Positions 17,576 to 26,301 of a DNA stretch of 64,000 bases are shown here, piece after piece. The notes below the pieces were generated by a model. The model was given only the letters and a program-made list of their open reading frames with translations, did no database searches and was not told the origin of the DNA. This DNA comes from Robertkochia marina (GTDB lineage: Bacteria; Bacteroidota; Bacteroidia; Flavobacteriales; Flavobacteriaceae): NCBI RefSeq assembly GCF_004799345.1, contig NZ_SSMC01000003.1, positions 372,001 through 436,000 on the forward strand. Reading direction: 5' to 3'. Positions within the stretch are counted from its first letter, which is position 1; each line of letters begins with the position of its first letter. Position numbers and translations under genes: made by a program.

Positions 17576-18607
17576 ATGCGGAATATACTTTTTTTGATGA
17601 TGGCCGGGGCCATCATGACGGGTTGTAAGTCGGCTTCGTCGGGTGCTGCCTATGACCTTCAGAATGGAGATTTTGTTATGGCCTTTGGGTCGTGTAACAA
17701 ACAAGATGAAGAAAACCTTCTCTGGGATGATGTTATTGCTCAAAACCCATCGGTATGGGTGTGGTTGGGAGATAATGTTTATGCCGACACCAATGATAAA
17801 CGTGAAAAGAGAAGGGCTTATGAAGAACAGCGGTACCAGGAGGGTTACCGGGAGGTCAAAAAGAAAATGCATGTTACCGGAACCTGGGATGACCACGATT
17901 ACGGGCAGAACGACGCCGGTGCCAATTACCCTTACAAAGAAGATGCCCAGGAATTATTTCTAGATTTTATGGACGTGCCCAGAAATCATCCCCGGCGGAT
18001 GCAGGAGGGGGTGTATCATGTGGAGGAATATGCAACACCCAAAGGAAAGGTGAAGCTGATCATTCTTGATACCCGTTACTTTCGCAGCCCTTTGACCAAG
18101 AATTTTGGGGAGGGTAAAAAGAAGTATCTTCCAAACCGTGCACCGGGAAGTACGATGCTTGGAGAGGAGCAGTGGAAATGGCTGGAAACTCAATTGTTTA
18201 AATCAGATGCCGATTTCAATATCATTGTCAGTAGTGTTCAAGTTCTGTCTAATAAGCATGGATTTGAAACCTGGGGGAATTTCCCGTTGGAATCAGAGCG
18301 GTTGTTCAAACTCATTAGAGACAGTAAGGCCAAGGCCGTAATGTTTTTGTCAGGTGACCGGCACTTTTCAGAATTCTCCCGTTTTAATGCTGAGGGAATG
18401 CGTTATCCGCTGGTGGATTTTACTTCCAGCGGACTCACTCATACCTGGGAAGATCTCCAAAAGGAAGAGAACCCGTTTCGCGTTGGTAATTTCGTTACCA
18501 AAAAGAGTTTTGGAGTATTGCGATTGAACTTTGCGGAAAATAAGGCTACCATGCTGATGATAGGAGATAACGGGGAGGTGCTGCATGAATTAGAGCAGGG
18601 GTATTAA
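17576..18607 (+). CDS. PhoD-like alkaline phosphatase, lipoprotein
   Basis: Surface or periplasmic metallophosphoesterase of 343 residues. A lipobox MTGC at about residue 15 follows a short hydrophobic segment. The catalytic core resembles PhoD: FGSCNKQDEEN, VWVWLGDNVYAD, GTWDDHDYGQND, ILDTRYFRSPL and FLSGDRHFSEFS, which supply metal ligands and the active-site region. PhoD enzymes hydrolyse phosphodiesters and monoesters and use Fe/Ca. The protein lacks the long N-terminal domain of Bacillus PhoD, as in the compact PhoD-like family. It ends 56 bp before ndk, which has its own promoter. Confidence 0.92.
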   Translation: MRNILFLMMAGAIMTGCKSASSGAAYDLQNGDFVMAFGSCNKQDEENLLWDDVIAQNPSVWVWLGDNVYADTNDKREKRRAYEEQRYQEGYREVKKKMHVTGTWDDHDYGQNDAGANYPYKEDAQELFLDFMDVPRNHPRRMQEGVYHVEEYATPKGKVKLIILDTRYFRSPLTKNFGEGKKKYLPNRAPGSTMLGEEQWKWLETQLFKSDADFNIIVSSVQVLSNKHGFETWGNFPLESERLFKLIRDSKAKAVMFLSGDRHFSEFSRFNAEGMRYPLVDFTSSGLTHTWEDLQKEENPFRVGNFVTKKSFGVLRLNFAENKATMLMIGDNGEVLHELEQGY

Positions 18608-18612
18608 TCTTC

Positions 18613-18642
18613 TTGTATTTACAATTAAAAGCCTTACTTTTG
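18613..18642 (+). promoter_or_regulatory. Promoter of ndk (-33 and -7)
   Basis: TTG at 18613-18615, 19-bp spacer, then TACTTTTG at 18635-18642 (exact TAnnTTTG). It lies 21 nt before the ATG and is the best complete Bacteroidota promoter seen in the window. Confidence 0.7.
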
Positions 18643-18663
18643 CCCCGAATTTAATCAAGCACA

Positions 18664-19083
18664 ATGGCTACAAACAGAACATTTACAATGATCAAGCCCG
18701 ATGCCGTTGAAAACGGTCATATCGGAGCAATACTTGAGAAGATCACTGCAGCAGGATTTAAGATTGTTGCGATGAAATTTACGCAGTTGAGCACCCGCGA
18801 TGCGGAAGAATTCTACGCGATCCACAAAGAACGTCCTTTCTTTGGAGAGCTTGTTGAATTTATGACCAGAGGTCCTATCGTTGCTGCTATCCTTGAAAAG
18901 GAAAATGCAGTTGAGGATTTCAGAACGCTTATCGGAGCGACCAACCCGGCTGAAGCTGCTGAAGGTACGATCAGAAAATTATATGCTACCTCTATCGGAG
19001 AGAACGCAGTACACGGTTCAGATAGTGATGAGAATGCTGCTATTGAAGGAGCGTTTCATTTCTCAGGAAGAGAGATCTTCTAA
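18664..19083 (+). CDS. ndk: Nucleoside diphosphate kinase
   Basis: Transfers the terminal phosphate from ATP to nucleoside diphosphates to balance NTP and dNTP pools. The 139 residues match the family length. The opening [18 protein letters not shown] is the family hallmark, and the catalytic His lies in [14 protein letters not shown] near the C-terminus. It is monocistronic with its own promoter, and a bidirectional terminator follows. Codon use looks optimised, as expected for a highly expressed gene. Confidence 0.98.
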   Translation: MATNRTFTMIKPDAVENGHIGAILEKITAAGFKIVAMKFTQLSTRDAEEFYAIHKERPFFGELVEFMTRGPIVAAILEKENAVEDFRTLIGATNPAEAAEGTIRKLYATSIGENAVHGSDSDENAAIEGAFHFSGREIF

Positions 19084-19112
19084 TTGGAGTTTATACAGCA
19101 CTGAATATTTTA

Positions 19113-19146
19113 AAAATGCCCGGAAGAAGAGTCTTCCGGGCATTTT
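19113..19146. terminator. Bidirectional terminator between ndk and the DUF721 gene
   Basis: AAAATGCCCGGAAG (19113-19126) pairs with CTTCCGGGCATTTT (19133-19146), with A and T runs on the flanks. It serves ndk on the plus strand and the recF unit on the minus strand. Confidence 0.9.
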
Positions 19147-19147
19147 T

Positions 19148-19444
19148 TTATCGTAAAATGATCTTTTGTATGATCTCCCTGCCCAATTCTTCGTTGAGCA
19201 TGGTTTTGATCTTTTCCTTGCCGTAGCTCAATTCTTCACGTAATACCGAAGAACTTAAAGAAACATAAAGTGTGTCTCCTTTTAATTGAACATCCGTGGT
19301 GTAATTGTTAACGCCATTTCCCATTAATTTGATCCATGCATCCCTGGCGTCAATTTTTTCAAGGCCTTTCTCGAGTCTGTTCTCACCAATAAATTCTTTT
19401 AAAGCATCACTTAAAGAATGGTATTCATTTCTGCGTTTTGCCAT
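19148..19444 (-). CDS. DUF721 family protein (DciA-like)
   Basis: Small basic protein of 98 residues: NEYHSLSDALKEFI at the start, then WIKLMGNGVNNYT and a C-terminal segment with LREELSYGKEKIKTMLNEEL. DUF721 proteins include DciA, the ancestral loader of the replicative helicase DnaB; the domain here is the minimal core. It shares 1 bp with the upstream lipocalin-like gene and belongs to the recF unit, a replication and repair context that fits a DciA-like role. The function is inferred from family and context. Confidence 0.85.
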   Translation of the reverse strand: MAKRRNEYHSLSDALKEFIGENRLEKGLEKIDARDAWIKLMGNGVNNYTTDVQLKGDTLYVSLSSSVLREELSYGKEKIKTMLNEELGREIIQKIILR

Positions 19445-19866
19445 TATTCCAATTCAATTTTTTTAAAGCGTTTATAGGTGTATTTCATATTCCTGTCATT
19501 CAAAAGAATGAGACTTTCCGGTTTCAGTTGCACCACTTTTTCGCTATAGCTGGTCAAGGGGGTGTTGTAATGAAGGAGAATAACATCGCCTTTGATCTCT
19601 ATGCTGAAATTCTCCTGGTGTCCGGAGGTTATAAAGGTGCCATCCAATTGTGGGTTTACCTTGGTTTTTGCTCCGGTACTGTCTGAATGGAGCTGGTAGT
19701 GGTCCAGGGTGGTGCTGATGGAATATTCCTTGGTGCCTTGTTCAGGAATATCAACTTTCTCGATCTCCCAGTACCCTTCAAGATGTTGCAGTTGCGGTGG
19801 TTCACTGCACCCGATAAGGGTGGTTAACAGTGTCAGCAGTAAAAAAAATATAGAGATACGTTTCAT
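19444..19866 (-). CDS. Lipocalin-like lipoprotein
   Basis: Lipoprotein of 140 residues: hydrophobic signal, lipobox LIGC (Cys20), then a small beta-barrel pattern beginning LEGYWEIEKVDIP and ending in alternating strands (ESLILLNDRNMKYTYKRF). The G-x-W near the first strand is the usual lipocalin signature. It sits between recF and the DUF721 gene, overlapping the latter by 1 bp and separated from recF by 7 bp, an order common in flavobacteria. Ligand and role are unknown. Confidence 0.8.
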   Translation of the reverse strand: MKRISIFFLLLTLLTTLIGCSEPPQLQHLEGYWEIEKVDIPEQGTKEYSISTTLDHYQLHSDSTGAKTKVNPQLDGTFITSGHQENFSIEIKGDVILLHYNTPLTSYSEKVVQLKPESLILLNDRNMKYTYKRFKKIELE

Positions 19867-19873
19867 AAAGGGT

Positions 19874-20962
19874 CTATACTTCAGACAATTTAATCATCTT
19901 ATAGGTTTGATGGGTGGCTTTTACCACCTCTTCAGTTCTTTCAGGATGGGTATCACTGATAAAGATCTGTCCAAATTCTTCCTTATTTACCAGGGCAATG
20001 ATCTGTCCTACCCGGTTTTCATCTAATTTATCAAAGATGTCATCAAGTAGTAATAAGGGGGTTACTCCGGCGCGTTCTTTCAGGAAGTCGAACTGGGCCA
20101 GTTTCAGCGCGATAAGAAACGACTTCTGCTGCCCCTGGCTTCCAAACTTTTTAACAGGGTGCCCCATGATCTCGAATTTAAGATCATCCTTATGTACCCC
20201 TTTGGAGGTGTACTGCAATGCCTTGTCTTTGTTGATCGACTCTCTGAACAGGGTTTTTAGATCATTTTCAAAGAGCTGACTCTCATAGTTGAGGGAAATG
20301 CCCTCGTCTTTTCCGGCAATGGCCAGGTATCTTTCCTTAAAGATAGGGATAAAGGTGTCAAGAAAGTATTTGCGTTGTTCAAATATTTCCGCCCCCAGGG
20401 TGTCCATCTGAAGATCGTAGATCTCCAGGGTGTCCCGGTCGAAAGTGTTATTCAGGGCAAAATACTTGAGCAGGGAGTTTCTTTGTGAAAGCAGCTTGTT
20501 GTACGATAAAAGCTGATGTAAATAGGCGGGGTTGCTCTGGGAAATAACTCCGTCTATGAATTTTCTTCGGGTGTCACTCCCTTCAATGATAAGATCACGA
20601 TCGGCAGGAGAGATGATGACCAGCGGGATAAAGCCTATATGATCGGAAATCTTGTCGTAGATCTTCCCGTTTCGCTTGATCACTTTTTTCTGCCCTTTTT
20701 TCAGGCTGAGTACTACACGTTCGTCTTTGCCTTCCTTGCTGAAAAGTCCTTCTATGACCATAAAATCCTCGCCGTGACGAATATTTTGAGAGGCTACGGG
20801 ATTAAAATAGCTTTTGCCAAAGGCAAGGTGGTACACGGCATCAAGGACGTTGGTCTTTCCGATCCCGTTATTACCCACAAAACAATTGATCTTCTCGTCC
20901 AGTTCAAAGTTACGGGAGTCAAAATTCTTGTAGTTGATAAGAGATAACTGTTTCAGGATCAT
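19874..20962 (-). CDS. recF: DNA replication/repair protein RecF
   Basis: SMC-like ATPase that loads RecA at single-strand gaps. The 362 residues have the Walker A segment [20 protein letters not shown] near 28-47, the RecF signature region ([32 protein letters not shown]), and the C-terminal [17 protein letters not shown] followed by the Walker [13 protein letters not shown]. The length matches the family. It heads a three-gene unit with the lipocalin-like and DUF721 genes, divergent from the TPR gene across a 136-bp gap. Confidence 0.97.
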   Translation of the reverse strand: MILKQLSLINYKNFDSRNFELDEKINCFVGNNGIGKTNVLDAVYHLAFGKSYFNPVASQNIRHGEDFMVIEGLFSKEGKDERVVLSLKKGQKKVIKRNGKIYDKISDHIGFIPLVIISPADRDLIIEGSDTRRKFIDGVISQSNPAYLHQLLSYNKLLSQRNSLLKYFALNNTFDRDTLEIYDLQMDTLGAEIFEQRKYFLDTFIPIFKERYLAIAGKDEGISLNYESQLFENDLKTLFRESINKDKALQYTSKGVHKDDLKFEIMGHPVKKFGSQGQQKSFLIALKLAQFDFLKERAGVTPLLLLDDIFDKLDENRVGQIIALVNKEEFGQIFISDTHPERTEEVVKATHQTYKMIKLSEV

Positions 20963-21064
20963 AGGTCCGGCCCCTTTATTTTTGCAGGTTTTACAGGCTA
21001 AATAGGTAGCGCAAAATATCGAAAATAAACAAATATAAAGGCTTTCCTATTTCAATATAAATTT

Positions 21065-21072
21065 TATTTTTG
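21065..21072 (+). promoter_or_regulatory. -7 box of the TPR-ribH unit
   Basis: TATTTTTG, exact TAnnTTTG match, 26 nt before the ATG at 21099. A weak TTT (21043-21045) lies at roughly the right distance for the -33 element. Confidence 0.55.
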
Positions 21073-21098
21073 CGGGGCATATAATTAAAATTGATCTA

Positions 21099-21863
21099 AT
21101 GGCAACGTATAAGAAAAGAGGCTATAAGCCGGCGAAACAAAACGAGGAGACTATGGTTCAGGAAGAGCACAGTGCAACAGCAGAGGTGTTTAATACCCTG
21201 GATGAAGGTGCCGGTAAGACTGAAGAATGGGTTATTCAGAACCAAAAGTATATCCTTACGGGAATCGGTGTAATTGTAGTTGCAGTGCTGGCCTTTCTCG
21301 GATATCAGCAATTTATACAAAAGCCTAAGGAGGTGGAAGCCTCTAATGAGATATTCTTTGCACAGCAGTATTTTGACCAGGCTGTAAACAGTACAGAAAA
21401 AGACTCTCTTTATAACCTGGCCCTAAATGGTGCTGCAGGAAAGTACGGCCTTCTTGATATTATTGATAACTACGGAGGGACCAAGGCTGCGAACCTTGCG
21501 CATTACAGTGCTGGAATGGCGTATTTGAATATTCAACAGTACCAGGAGGCTATTAACTACCTGGAAGGTTTTAAGTCTGACGATCCTATTTTGGGAGCAT
21601 TGGCCAAGGGAAATATCGGAGATGCCTTTGTACAGTTAGATCAGCCTGAAGAAGCCATGGAATATTACGAAAAAGCCATAGCTCACAATAATAATAGCTT
21701 TACCACTCCTAAGTTTCTTTACAAAGCCGGTACGCTGGCCATGCAACTTGGAGAAAATGAGCGTGCTGTGACTTACTTTGAAAGGATAAAAAATGAGTTT
21801 CCGAATTCTGAAGAAGCCAGAACAATTGATATCTTTATAGGGAAAGCCAAAACCCTTCAATAA
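21099..21863 (+). CDS. Membrane-anchored TPR protein (YfgM-like)
   Basis: Protein of 254 residues with a charged cytoplasmic N-terminus of about 48 residues, one membrane helix (about 51-70, YILTGIGVIVVAVLAFLGYQ), and tetratricopeptide repeats outside it (AHYSAGMAYLNIQQYQEAINYLE, LAKGNIGDAF..EEAMEYYEKAI, YKAGTLAMQLGENERAVTYFE). The architecture resembles YfgM, an ancillary SecYEG/periplasmic chaperone partner. Its stop overlaps the ribH start (TAATG), so the two are translationally coupled, although no functional link is obvious. Confidence 0.88.
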   Translation: MATYKKRGYKPAKQNEETMVQEEHSATAEVFNTLDEGAGKTEEWVIQNQKYILTGIGVIVVAVLAFLGYQQFIQKPKEVEASNEIFFAQQYFDQAVNSTEKDSLYNLALNGAAGKYGLLDIIDNYGGTKAANLAHYSAGMAYLNIQQYQEAINYLEGFKSDDPILGALAKGNIGDAFVQLDQPEEAMEYYEKAIAHNNNSFTTPKFLYKAGTLAMQLGENERAVTYFERIKNEFPNSEEARTIDIFIGKAKTLQ

Positions 21864-22345
21864 TGGCCACAGCGAATAAGAATTTATCACATTACGATAA
21901 GGAACAGATCCCAAGCGCGAAGAACTTTCGGTTTGGGATCGTTGTTTCTGAATGGAACGAGGAGATCACCGAAGCGCTCTATAAGGGTGCTGAAGAAACA
22001 TTGTTGGATTGTGGTGCCCTTCTGGAGAATATTACCCGATACAATGTTCCGGGAAGCTTTGAGCTGACTTTCGGAGCAAAGGCTCTGATTGAAAAGACAA
22101 AACCGGACGCAGTGATCGCGATAGGCAGTGTGATCCAGGGAGAAACCAAGCATTTTGACTTTGTATGCCAGGCAACCGCCCAGGGTATCATGGATCTCAA
22201 TGTGCAAACCGATACCCCTGTTATCTTTTGTGTGCTAACCGATAACAATATGCAGCAGGCGAAAGACCGCAGTGGTGGCAAACACGGTAATAAAGGATCA
22301 GAAGCTGCTGTTGCAGCCATTAAAATGGCGGTTTTAGCGCAATAG
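21863..22345 (+). CDS. ribH: 6,7-dimethyl-8-ribityllumazine synthase
   Basis: Penultimate enzyme of riboflavin synthesis, joining 5-amino-6-ribitylaminouracil with dihydroxybutanone phosphate; it forms pentamers or icosahedral shells. The 160 residues show the substrate loops: GIVVSEWNEEIT near 29-40, NVPGSFELTF near 61-70 and GSVIQGETKHFDFVC near 92-106; the catalytic His lies in ETKHFDF. The C-terminus reads QAKDRSGGKHGNKGSEAA. It overlaps the TPR gene by 1 bp and is followed by a terminator. Confidence 0.97.
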   Translation: MATANKNLSHYDKEQIPSAKNFRFGIVVSEWNEEITEALYKGAEETLLDCGALLENITRYNVPGSFELTFGAKALIEKTKPDAVIAIGSVIQGETKHFDFVCQATAQGIMDLNVQTDTPVIFCVLTDNNMQQAKDRSGGKHGNKGSEAAVAAIKMAVLAQ

Positions 22346-22369
22346 GGTTCATAGCCATAGTAAGATCTT

Positions 22370-22394
22370 AAAAGACAGGTTCTTCCTGTCTTTT
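22370..22394 (+). terminator. Terminator of the TPR-ribH unit
   Basis: AAAAGACAGG pairs with CCTGTCTTTT around TTCTT, followed by more T residues, 25 bp after the ribH stop. Confidence 0.87.
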
Positions 22395-22499
22395 TTTATG
22401 GCTTATCGTTAGCTGTATCTTATTACAGCTCCTCGTGTATCCCTTGTGTTACTTAACAATTTTTAGGAGTTACCCGATGGCATTGTATTGCATTTTAAG

Positions 22500-22507
22500 T
22501 AAATTTG
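22500..22507 (+). promoter_or_regulatory. -7 box of the mutL unit
   Basis: TAAATTTG, exact TAnnTTTG match, with 4 nt between the box and the ATG at 22512. The transcript would begin at or next to the start codon. Confidence 0.5.
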
Positions 22508-22511
22508 AGAC

Positions 22512-22805
22512 ATGAAGCTCCCATCCCTTTTTAAACAACGAGGTAATAAGACGTATAGTTATACGCCCCGGTATTACGATGAACGCAAAGAGCGTTTGGA
22601 AGAACTTAAAAGAAGTAAGGAGGCCCGGTCTGATGAGGATTATTTCAAAGGGTATCGCAGAAAGAGCTTCAGAGATGACTGGAAATCACAGCGTAAGGCA
22701 TCTGCCTCTATCAATACAAGAGTACGGTTCTTTGTGATCCTTGTCTTCCTTTTTATGTTCGCCTATGTGGCGCTCAGATCTATTAACCTAGACAAACTAT
22801 TTTAA
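22512..22805 (+). CDS. Small basic protein with one C-terminal membrane helix
   Basis: A 97-residue protein: a highly charged N-terminal 70 residues (ERKERLEELKRSKEARSDED, then KGYRRKSFRDDWKSQRK) and one membrane helix near the C-terminus (about 73-88, FFVILVFLFMFAYVAL). Homologues precede mutL in many flavobacteria and are often labelled riboflavin synthase beta subunit in databases, which nothing in the sequence supports; the label probably came from the nearby ribH. The TAATG overlap with mutL indicates coupling. Function unknown. Confidence 0.82.
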   Translation: MKLPSLFKQRGNKTYSYTPRYYDERKERLEELKRSKEARSDEDYFKGYRRKSFRDDWKSQRKASASINTRVRFFVILVFLFMFAYVALRSINLDKLF

Positions 22806-24673
22806 TGGCAGACATCATTCAGCTTTTACCGGACCATGTTGCAAATCAGATCGCAGCGGGTGAGGTGGTACAGCGACCTGCTTCTGTGGTGAAAGAACTT
22901 CTGGAAAATGCCATAGATGCCGGCTCCACACATATACAGCTTATCGTTAAAGAGGCCGGTAAAACACTAGTCCAGGTTGTTGATGACGGGAAGGGTATGA
23001 GCGAGACCGATGCCCGTTTATCATTTTCAAGACATGCCACCTCCAAGATACGATCGGCAGAAGATCTCTTTCGGCTCGATACCAAAGGGTTTCGGGGAGA
23101 GGCCCTGGCCTCTATAGCGGCTATTGCTCACGTGGAGATGAACACGAGCGATAATGATGATATGATCGGGACCAGTATCCGCATAGAAGGAGGTAAGTTG
23201 ATCTCACAAGAGGCAACGGCATGTGCCCGTGGTACCTCGATGCTGGTAAAGAACCTTTTCTTTAATATTCCCGCAAGACGTAATTTTCTGAAGTCTAATG
23301 CGGTGGAATTGCGTCATATTATTGATGAGTTTCAGCGAGTAGCCCTCGCTCACCCTGATATTGCCTTCGATCTTTTTAACAACGGGAATGAACTCTTCAA
23401 GCTTCCTGCTGCAAATATCAGGCAGCGTATTGTTCATATTTTCGGGAATAAGACCAATGAGCGTCTTGTACCCGTACAGGAAGAGACCGAAGTGGTAGCT
23501 ATCAGTGGTTTTGTGCTCAAGCCGGAATATGCCAAGAAAACCCGTGGTGAGCAGTTCTTTTTTGTAAACAATCGTTTTATAAAAAGCCCATATTTACATC
23601 ACGCGATCGGGGCTGCCTTTGAAGGATTGATCAAAGAGCAAAACCATCCGGGCTATTTTATTTTCCTCGACGTAGACCCGGGTAGTATAGATATCAATAT
23701 TCATCCAACTAAGACAGAGATCAAGTTCGATGACGAACATACTATATATGCCATTATCAGATCTGCCGTAAAGCATAGTCTCGGGCAGTTCAATGTGGCA
23801 CCTATTCTGGACTTTGACAGGGATGCCAACTTAGATACGCCTTATGATTACAACAAGGCGGTCTCTGCCAAGATGCCTACCATTGAAGTTGACAGCTCCT
23901 TTAATCCATTCAGAGAAGAAACACCGGTCTCCGGTGGTCAGACATCAGAAAGAAAGACAACGCATTTCGGAGGGTCTTTCCAAAGCAAGTCGAATAACGC
24001 TTCCTGGGAGAATCTTTATGTAGGCCTGGAAGAGAAAGAAGAGTTTAGCTCTATAGAACTTGAATCGGAAGAGGTTACGGGTTCGCTTTTCGATGATGAA
24101 TCAACAGCAACAGAATCCCCTACCTATCAACTGCATAAAAAGTATATTGTAACCACCATAAAGTCAGGTTTGGTGATTATAGATCAGCGCAGGGCACATC
24201 AACGAGTACTCTATGAGGAATTTCTCAAGAATATCACCGTTCAAAGAGGTCTCAGCCAACAGTTATTGTTTCCATTGAAAATGAACCTGAGTCCAACAGA
24301 AATGAGTCTGCTCATGGAGTTGAAGCAAAGCCTGGAGAGTACCGGGTTTGTATTTTCTTCCACCGAGGGAGAGGCAGTAGAGATCACGGGTATTCCGGTA
24401 AATGTATCTGAAAGTGAAACCACCATCGTTCTCGATCAGTTATTATCAGATCTTCAGAACGATCTGCCGGAAAGAGGTTTTTCACAAGCCGATATGGTTG
24501 CGCGCATGCTATGCAAGAGTCTGGCGGTTCGATCGGGAGAACACCTTAATCAAACCTCCCAACAGGCACTGGTGAATAATCTCTTTGCCACCAAACAACC
24601 CGACATATCACCTTTTAATAAACCTACATTTATCACCCTGACGGTAGATGAGATCGATAAACGCTTTTTGTAA
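22805..24673 (+). CDS. mutL: DNA mismatch repair protein MutL
   Basis: The mismatch-repair matchmaker, 622 residues. The N-terminal GHKL ATPase is complete: KELLENAIDAGSTHI near 29-43, DDGKGM, FSRHATSKI and TKGFRGEALASI. A transducer domain follows (to about 330), then an acidic linker and the C-terminal dimerisation domain (about 435-622). The expected endonuclease motif DQHAxxE is present only as DQRRAHQRVLYE, with His replaced by Arg and the first Glu by Gln, so strand-nicking may be weakened or absent. It is followed without a gap by two rhomboid genes. Confidence 0.96.
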   Translation: MADIIQLLPDHVANQIAAGEVVQRPASVVKELLENAIDAGSTHIQLIVKEAGKTLVQVVDDGKGMSETDARLSFSRHATSKIRSAEDLFRLDTKGFRGEALASIAAIAHVEMNTSDNDDMIGTSIRIEGGKLISQEATACARGTSMLVKNLFFNIPARRNFLKSNAVELRHIIDEFQRVALAHPDIAFDLFNNGNELFKLPAANIRQRIVHIFGNKTNERLVPVQEETEVVAISGFVLKPEYAKKTRGEQFFFVNNRFIKSPYLHHAIGAAFEGLIKEQNHPGYFIFLDVDPGSIDINIHPTKTEIKFDDEHTIYAIIRSAVKHSLGQFNVAPILDFDRDANLDTPYDYNKAVSAKMPTIEVDSSFNPFREETPVSGGQTSERKTTHFGGSFQSKSNNASWENLYVGLEEKEEFSSIELESEEVTGSLFDDESTATESPTYQLHKKYIVTTIKSGLVIIDQRRAHQRVLYEEFLKNITVQRGLSQQLLFPLKMNLSPTEMSLLMELKQSLESTGFVFSSTEGEAVEITGIPVNVSESETTIVLDQLLSDLQNDLPERGFSQADMVARMLCKSLAVRSGEHLNQTSQQALVNNLFATKQPDISPFNKPTFITLTVDEIDKRFL

Positions 24674-25426
24674 ATGAGAAGAGTAACAGATGCGATCAAG
24701 CACTTGCTGATCATTAATATTTTGTTCTTTGTGGCTGCTCAGCTATTGAACGATGAGTTTTATTATGCCATGGCGCTCTGGTTTCCTGAAAATGACAATT
24801 TCGGAATCTGGCAATTCGTGACCCATATGTTCATGCATGATAAGAGCTCGATCTTTCATATTCTTTTCAATATGTATGCCCTGTGGGCCTTTGGTTCTCC
24901 CCTGGAACAAATGTGGGGCCGTAATAAGTTTCTGTTCTTCTATTTCTCGGCAGGTATAGGAGCCGCCCTGATCCATACGCTGGTTAATTATTACCAGTTC
25001 AGAGAAGGCTACCAGGCCATGATAGGGGCGGGGTATACGCCGGATCGTATCGCAGAACTGTTACCTACCATTCCGCCGGGGCAGTATCTCCAGGTAGAAG
25101 GTATATCGAATAAGGTGATGCAGAATTTCGCCATGTCGTATAATATACCTGCGGTAGGAGCTTCGGGTGCTGTATATGGAATATTGGTTGCTTTCGGAAT
25201 GATGTTTCCGAATGCCGAACTTATGTTGATCTTCCTCCCGGTTCCTATAAAAGCAAAATATTTTATTCCTATATTAATAGCTCTGGACCTTTTTTCGGGT
25301 GTTACGGGAATGTCTATCTTCGGTTCCGGTATAGCGCATTTTGCCCACGTGGGCGGTGCCTTGTTCGGATTTATTATGATGTGGTACTGGAAACGAAATC
25401 AGTTTAAAAATAATCGTTGGGATTAA
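24674..25426 (+). CDS. Rhomboid intramembrane serine protease
   Basis: Membrane protease of 250 residues with six predicted helices. Catalytic Ser sits in VGASGAVYG and catalytic His in AHFAHVGGALFG; the oxyanion-supporting HxxxN is in FHILFNMYALW, and a WGR motif follows. Compared with GlpG there is an insertion of about 40 residues between helices (RIAELLPTIPPG region). It begins immediately after the mutL stop and overlaps the next rhomboid by 1 bp. Substrates are unknown. Confidence 0.94.
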   Translation: MRRVTDAIKHLLIINILFFVAAQLLNDEFYYAMALWFPENDNFGIWQFVTHMFMHDKSSIFHILFNMYALWAFGSPLEQMWGRNKFLFFYFSAGIGAALIHTLVNYYQFREGYQAMIGAGYTPDRIAELLPTIPPGQYLQVEGISNKVMQNFAMSYNIPAVGASGAVYGILVAFGMMFPNAELMLIFLPVPIKAKYFIPILIALDLFSGVTGMSIFGSGIAHFAHVGGALFGFIMMWYWKRNQFKNNRWD

Positions 25427-26292
25427 TGAGCGTAACTAAAGATCTGCAATACAAATTTTCACGACTCAACATTGCTGAGAAGTTAATTGTGATCAATGTG
25501 GTCATCTATATTGTGAACACATTGCTGGCATTCTTATTTGGACTGGATTACGGTTTTCTGATGCGTTGGTTTGAACTGCCTAAGGCATTCGGCGATTTTA
25601 TTGTGCAGCCCTGGTCTGTTGTTACCTACTCCTTTTTTCACGGCGGGATCTGGCATGTTTTCTGGAATATGCTGTTGCTTTATTTTTCAGGACGTATTTT
25701 TCTGAACCTGTTCAGTGCTAAAACCTTTATCAATGTTTATTTCCTGGGAGCCATAGCCGGAGGTCTGGTGTTCTTGCTCAGTTATAATGTTTTTCCTGTT
25801 TTCTCAGGCATCAACACTTCCCTGATAGGTGCCTCGGCAGCGGTTATGGCGGTTTTACTCTTTGTGTGTACCTATCTGCCCAACCAGGAGGTACGTGTCA
25901 TATTTTTTAATGTGAAGCTTTGGTATATCGGTGTTTTTGTGGTACTGTTAGACCTCATACAGCTGCCCATGGGCAATAGCGGAGGGCACCTGGCCCACCT
26001 TGGCGGTGAACTTTTAGGCTTTCTCTATGCGAAGAAATTAATGGACGGGAAAGACATAGGAGAGGGCTTTGGTAACCTCATAGACCGGTTGGGAAGCTCT
26101 TTTTCAAGGCGAAAAAGGAGTAACCTGAAAACGGTTCACAGAAGCAAGAGAATGAACCGCGATGATAAGCCAAGTAAACAAGAGTACCAAAAACATATTG
26201 ACGCCATACTTGATAAGATCAGCAAAAGCGGCTATGAAAGTCTTACCAAAGAAGAGAAGGATTTTCTCTTTAAAGCAGGTAAGGAAGATTAA
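25426..26292 (+). CDS. Rhomboid intramembrane protease with cytoplasmic tail
   Basis: A second rhomboid, 288 residues, starting at the ATG that overlaps the previous stop (TAATG); an upstream TTG at 25417 is in frame but less likely. Catalytic Ser lies in LIGASAAVMAV and His in GHLAHLGGELLGF; HxxxN appears as WHVFWNMLLLY. After the last helix comes a basic tail of about 85 residues (NRDDKPSKQEYQKHIDAI, then a helical KISKSGYESLTKEEKDFLF) that resembles the C-terminal DUF6576-like segment of Bacteroidota rhomboids. Tandem rhomboids after mutL are typical for the family. Confidence 0.93.
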   Translation: MSVTKDLQYKFSRLNIAEKLIVINVVIYIVNTLLAFLFGLDYGFLMRWFELPKAFGDFIVQPWSVVTYSFFHGGIWHVFWNMLLLYFSGRIFLNLFSAKTFINVYFLGAIAGGLVFLLSYNVFPVFSGINTSLIGASAAVMAVLLFVCTYLPNQEVRVIFFNVKLWYIGVFVVLLDLIQLPMGNSGGHLAHLGGELLGFLYAKKLMDGKDIGEGFGNLIDRLGSSFSRRKRSNLKTVHRSKRMNRDDKPSKQEYQKHIDAILDKISKSGYESLTKEEKDFLFKAGKED

Positions 26293-26301
26293 TCCTACTT
26301 C

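Noticed and set aside
22512-22805. Riboflavin synthase beta subunit label for the small protein before mutL
   Set aside because: It has a charged region and a membrane helix, with none of the lumazine/riboflavin synthase motifs; the true ribH is at 21863-22345.
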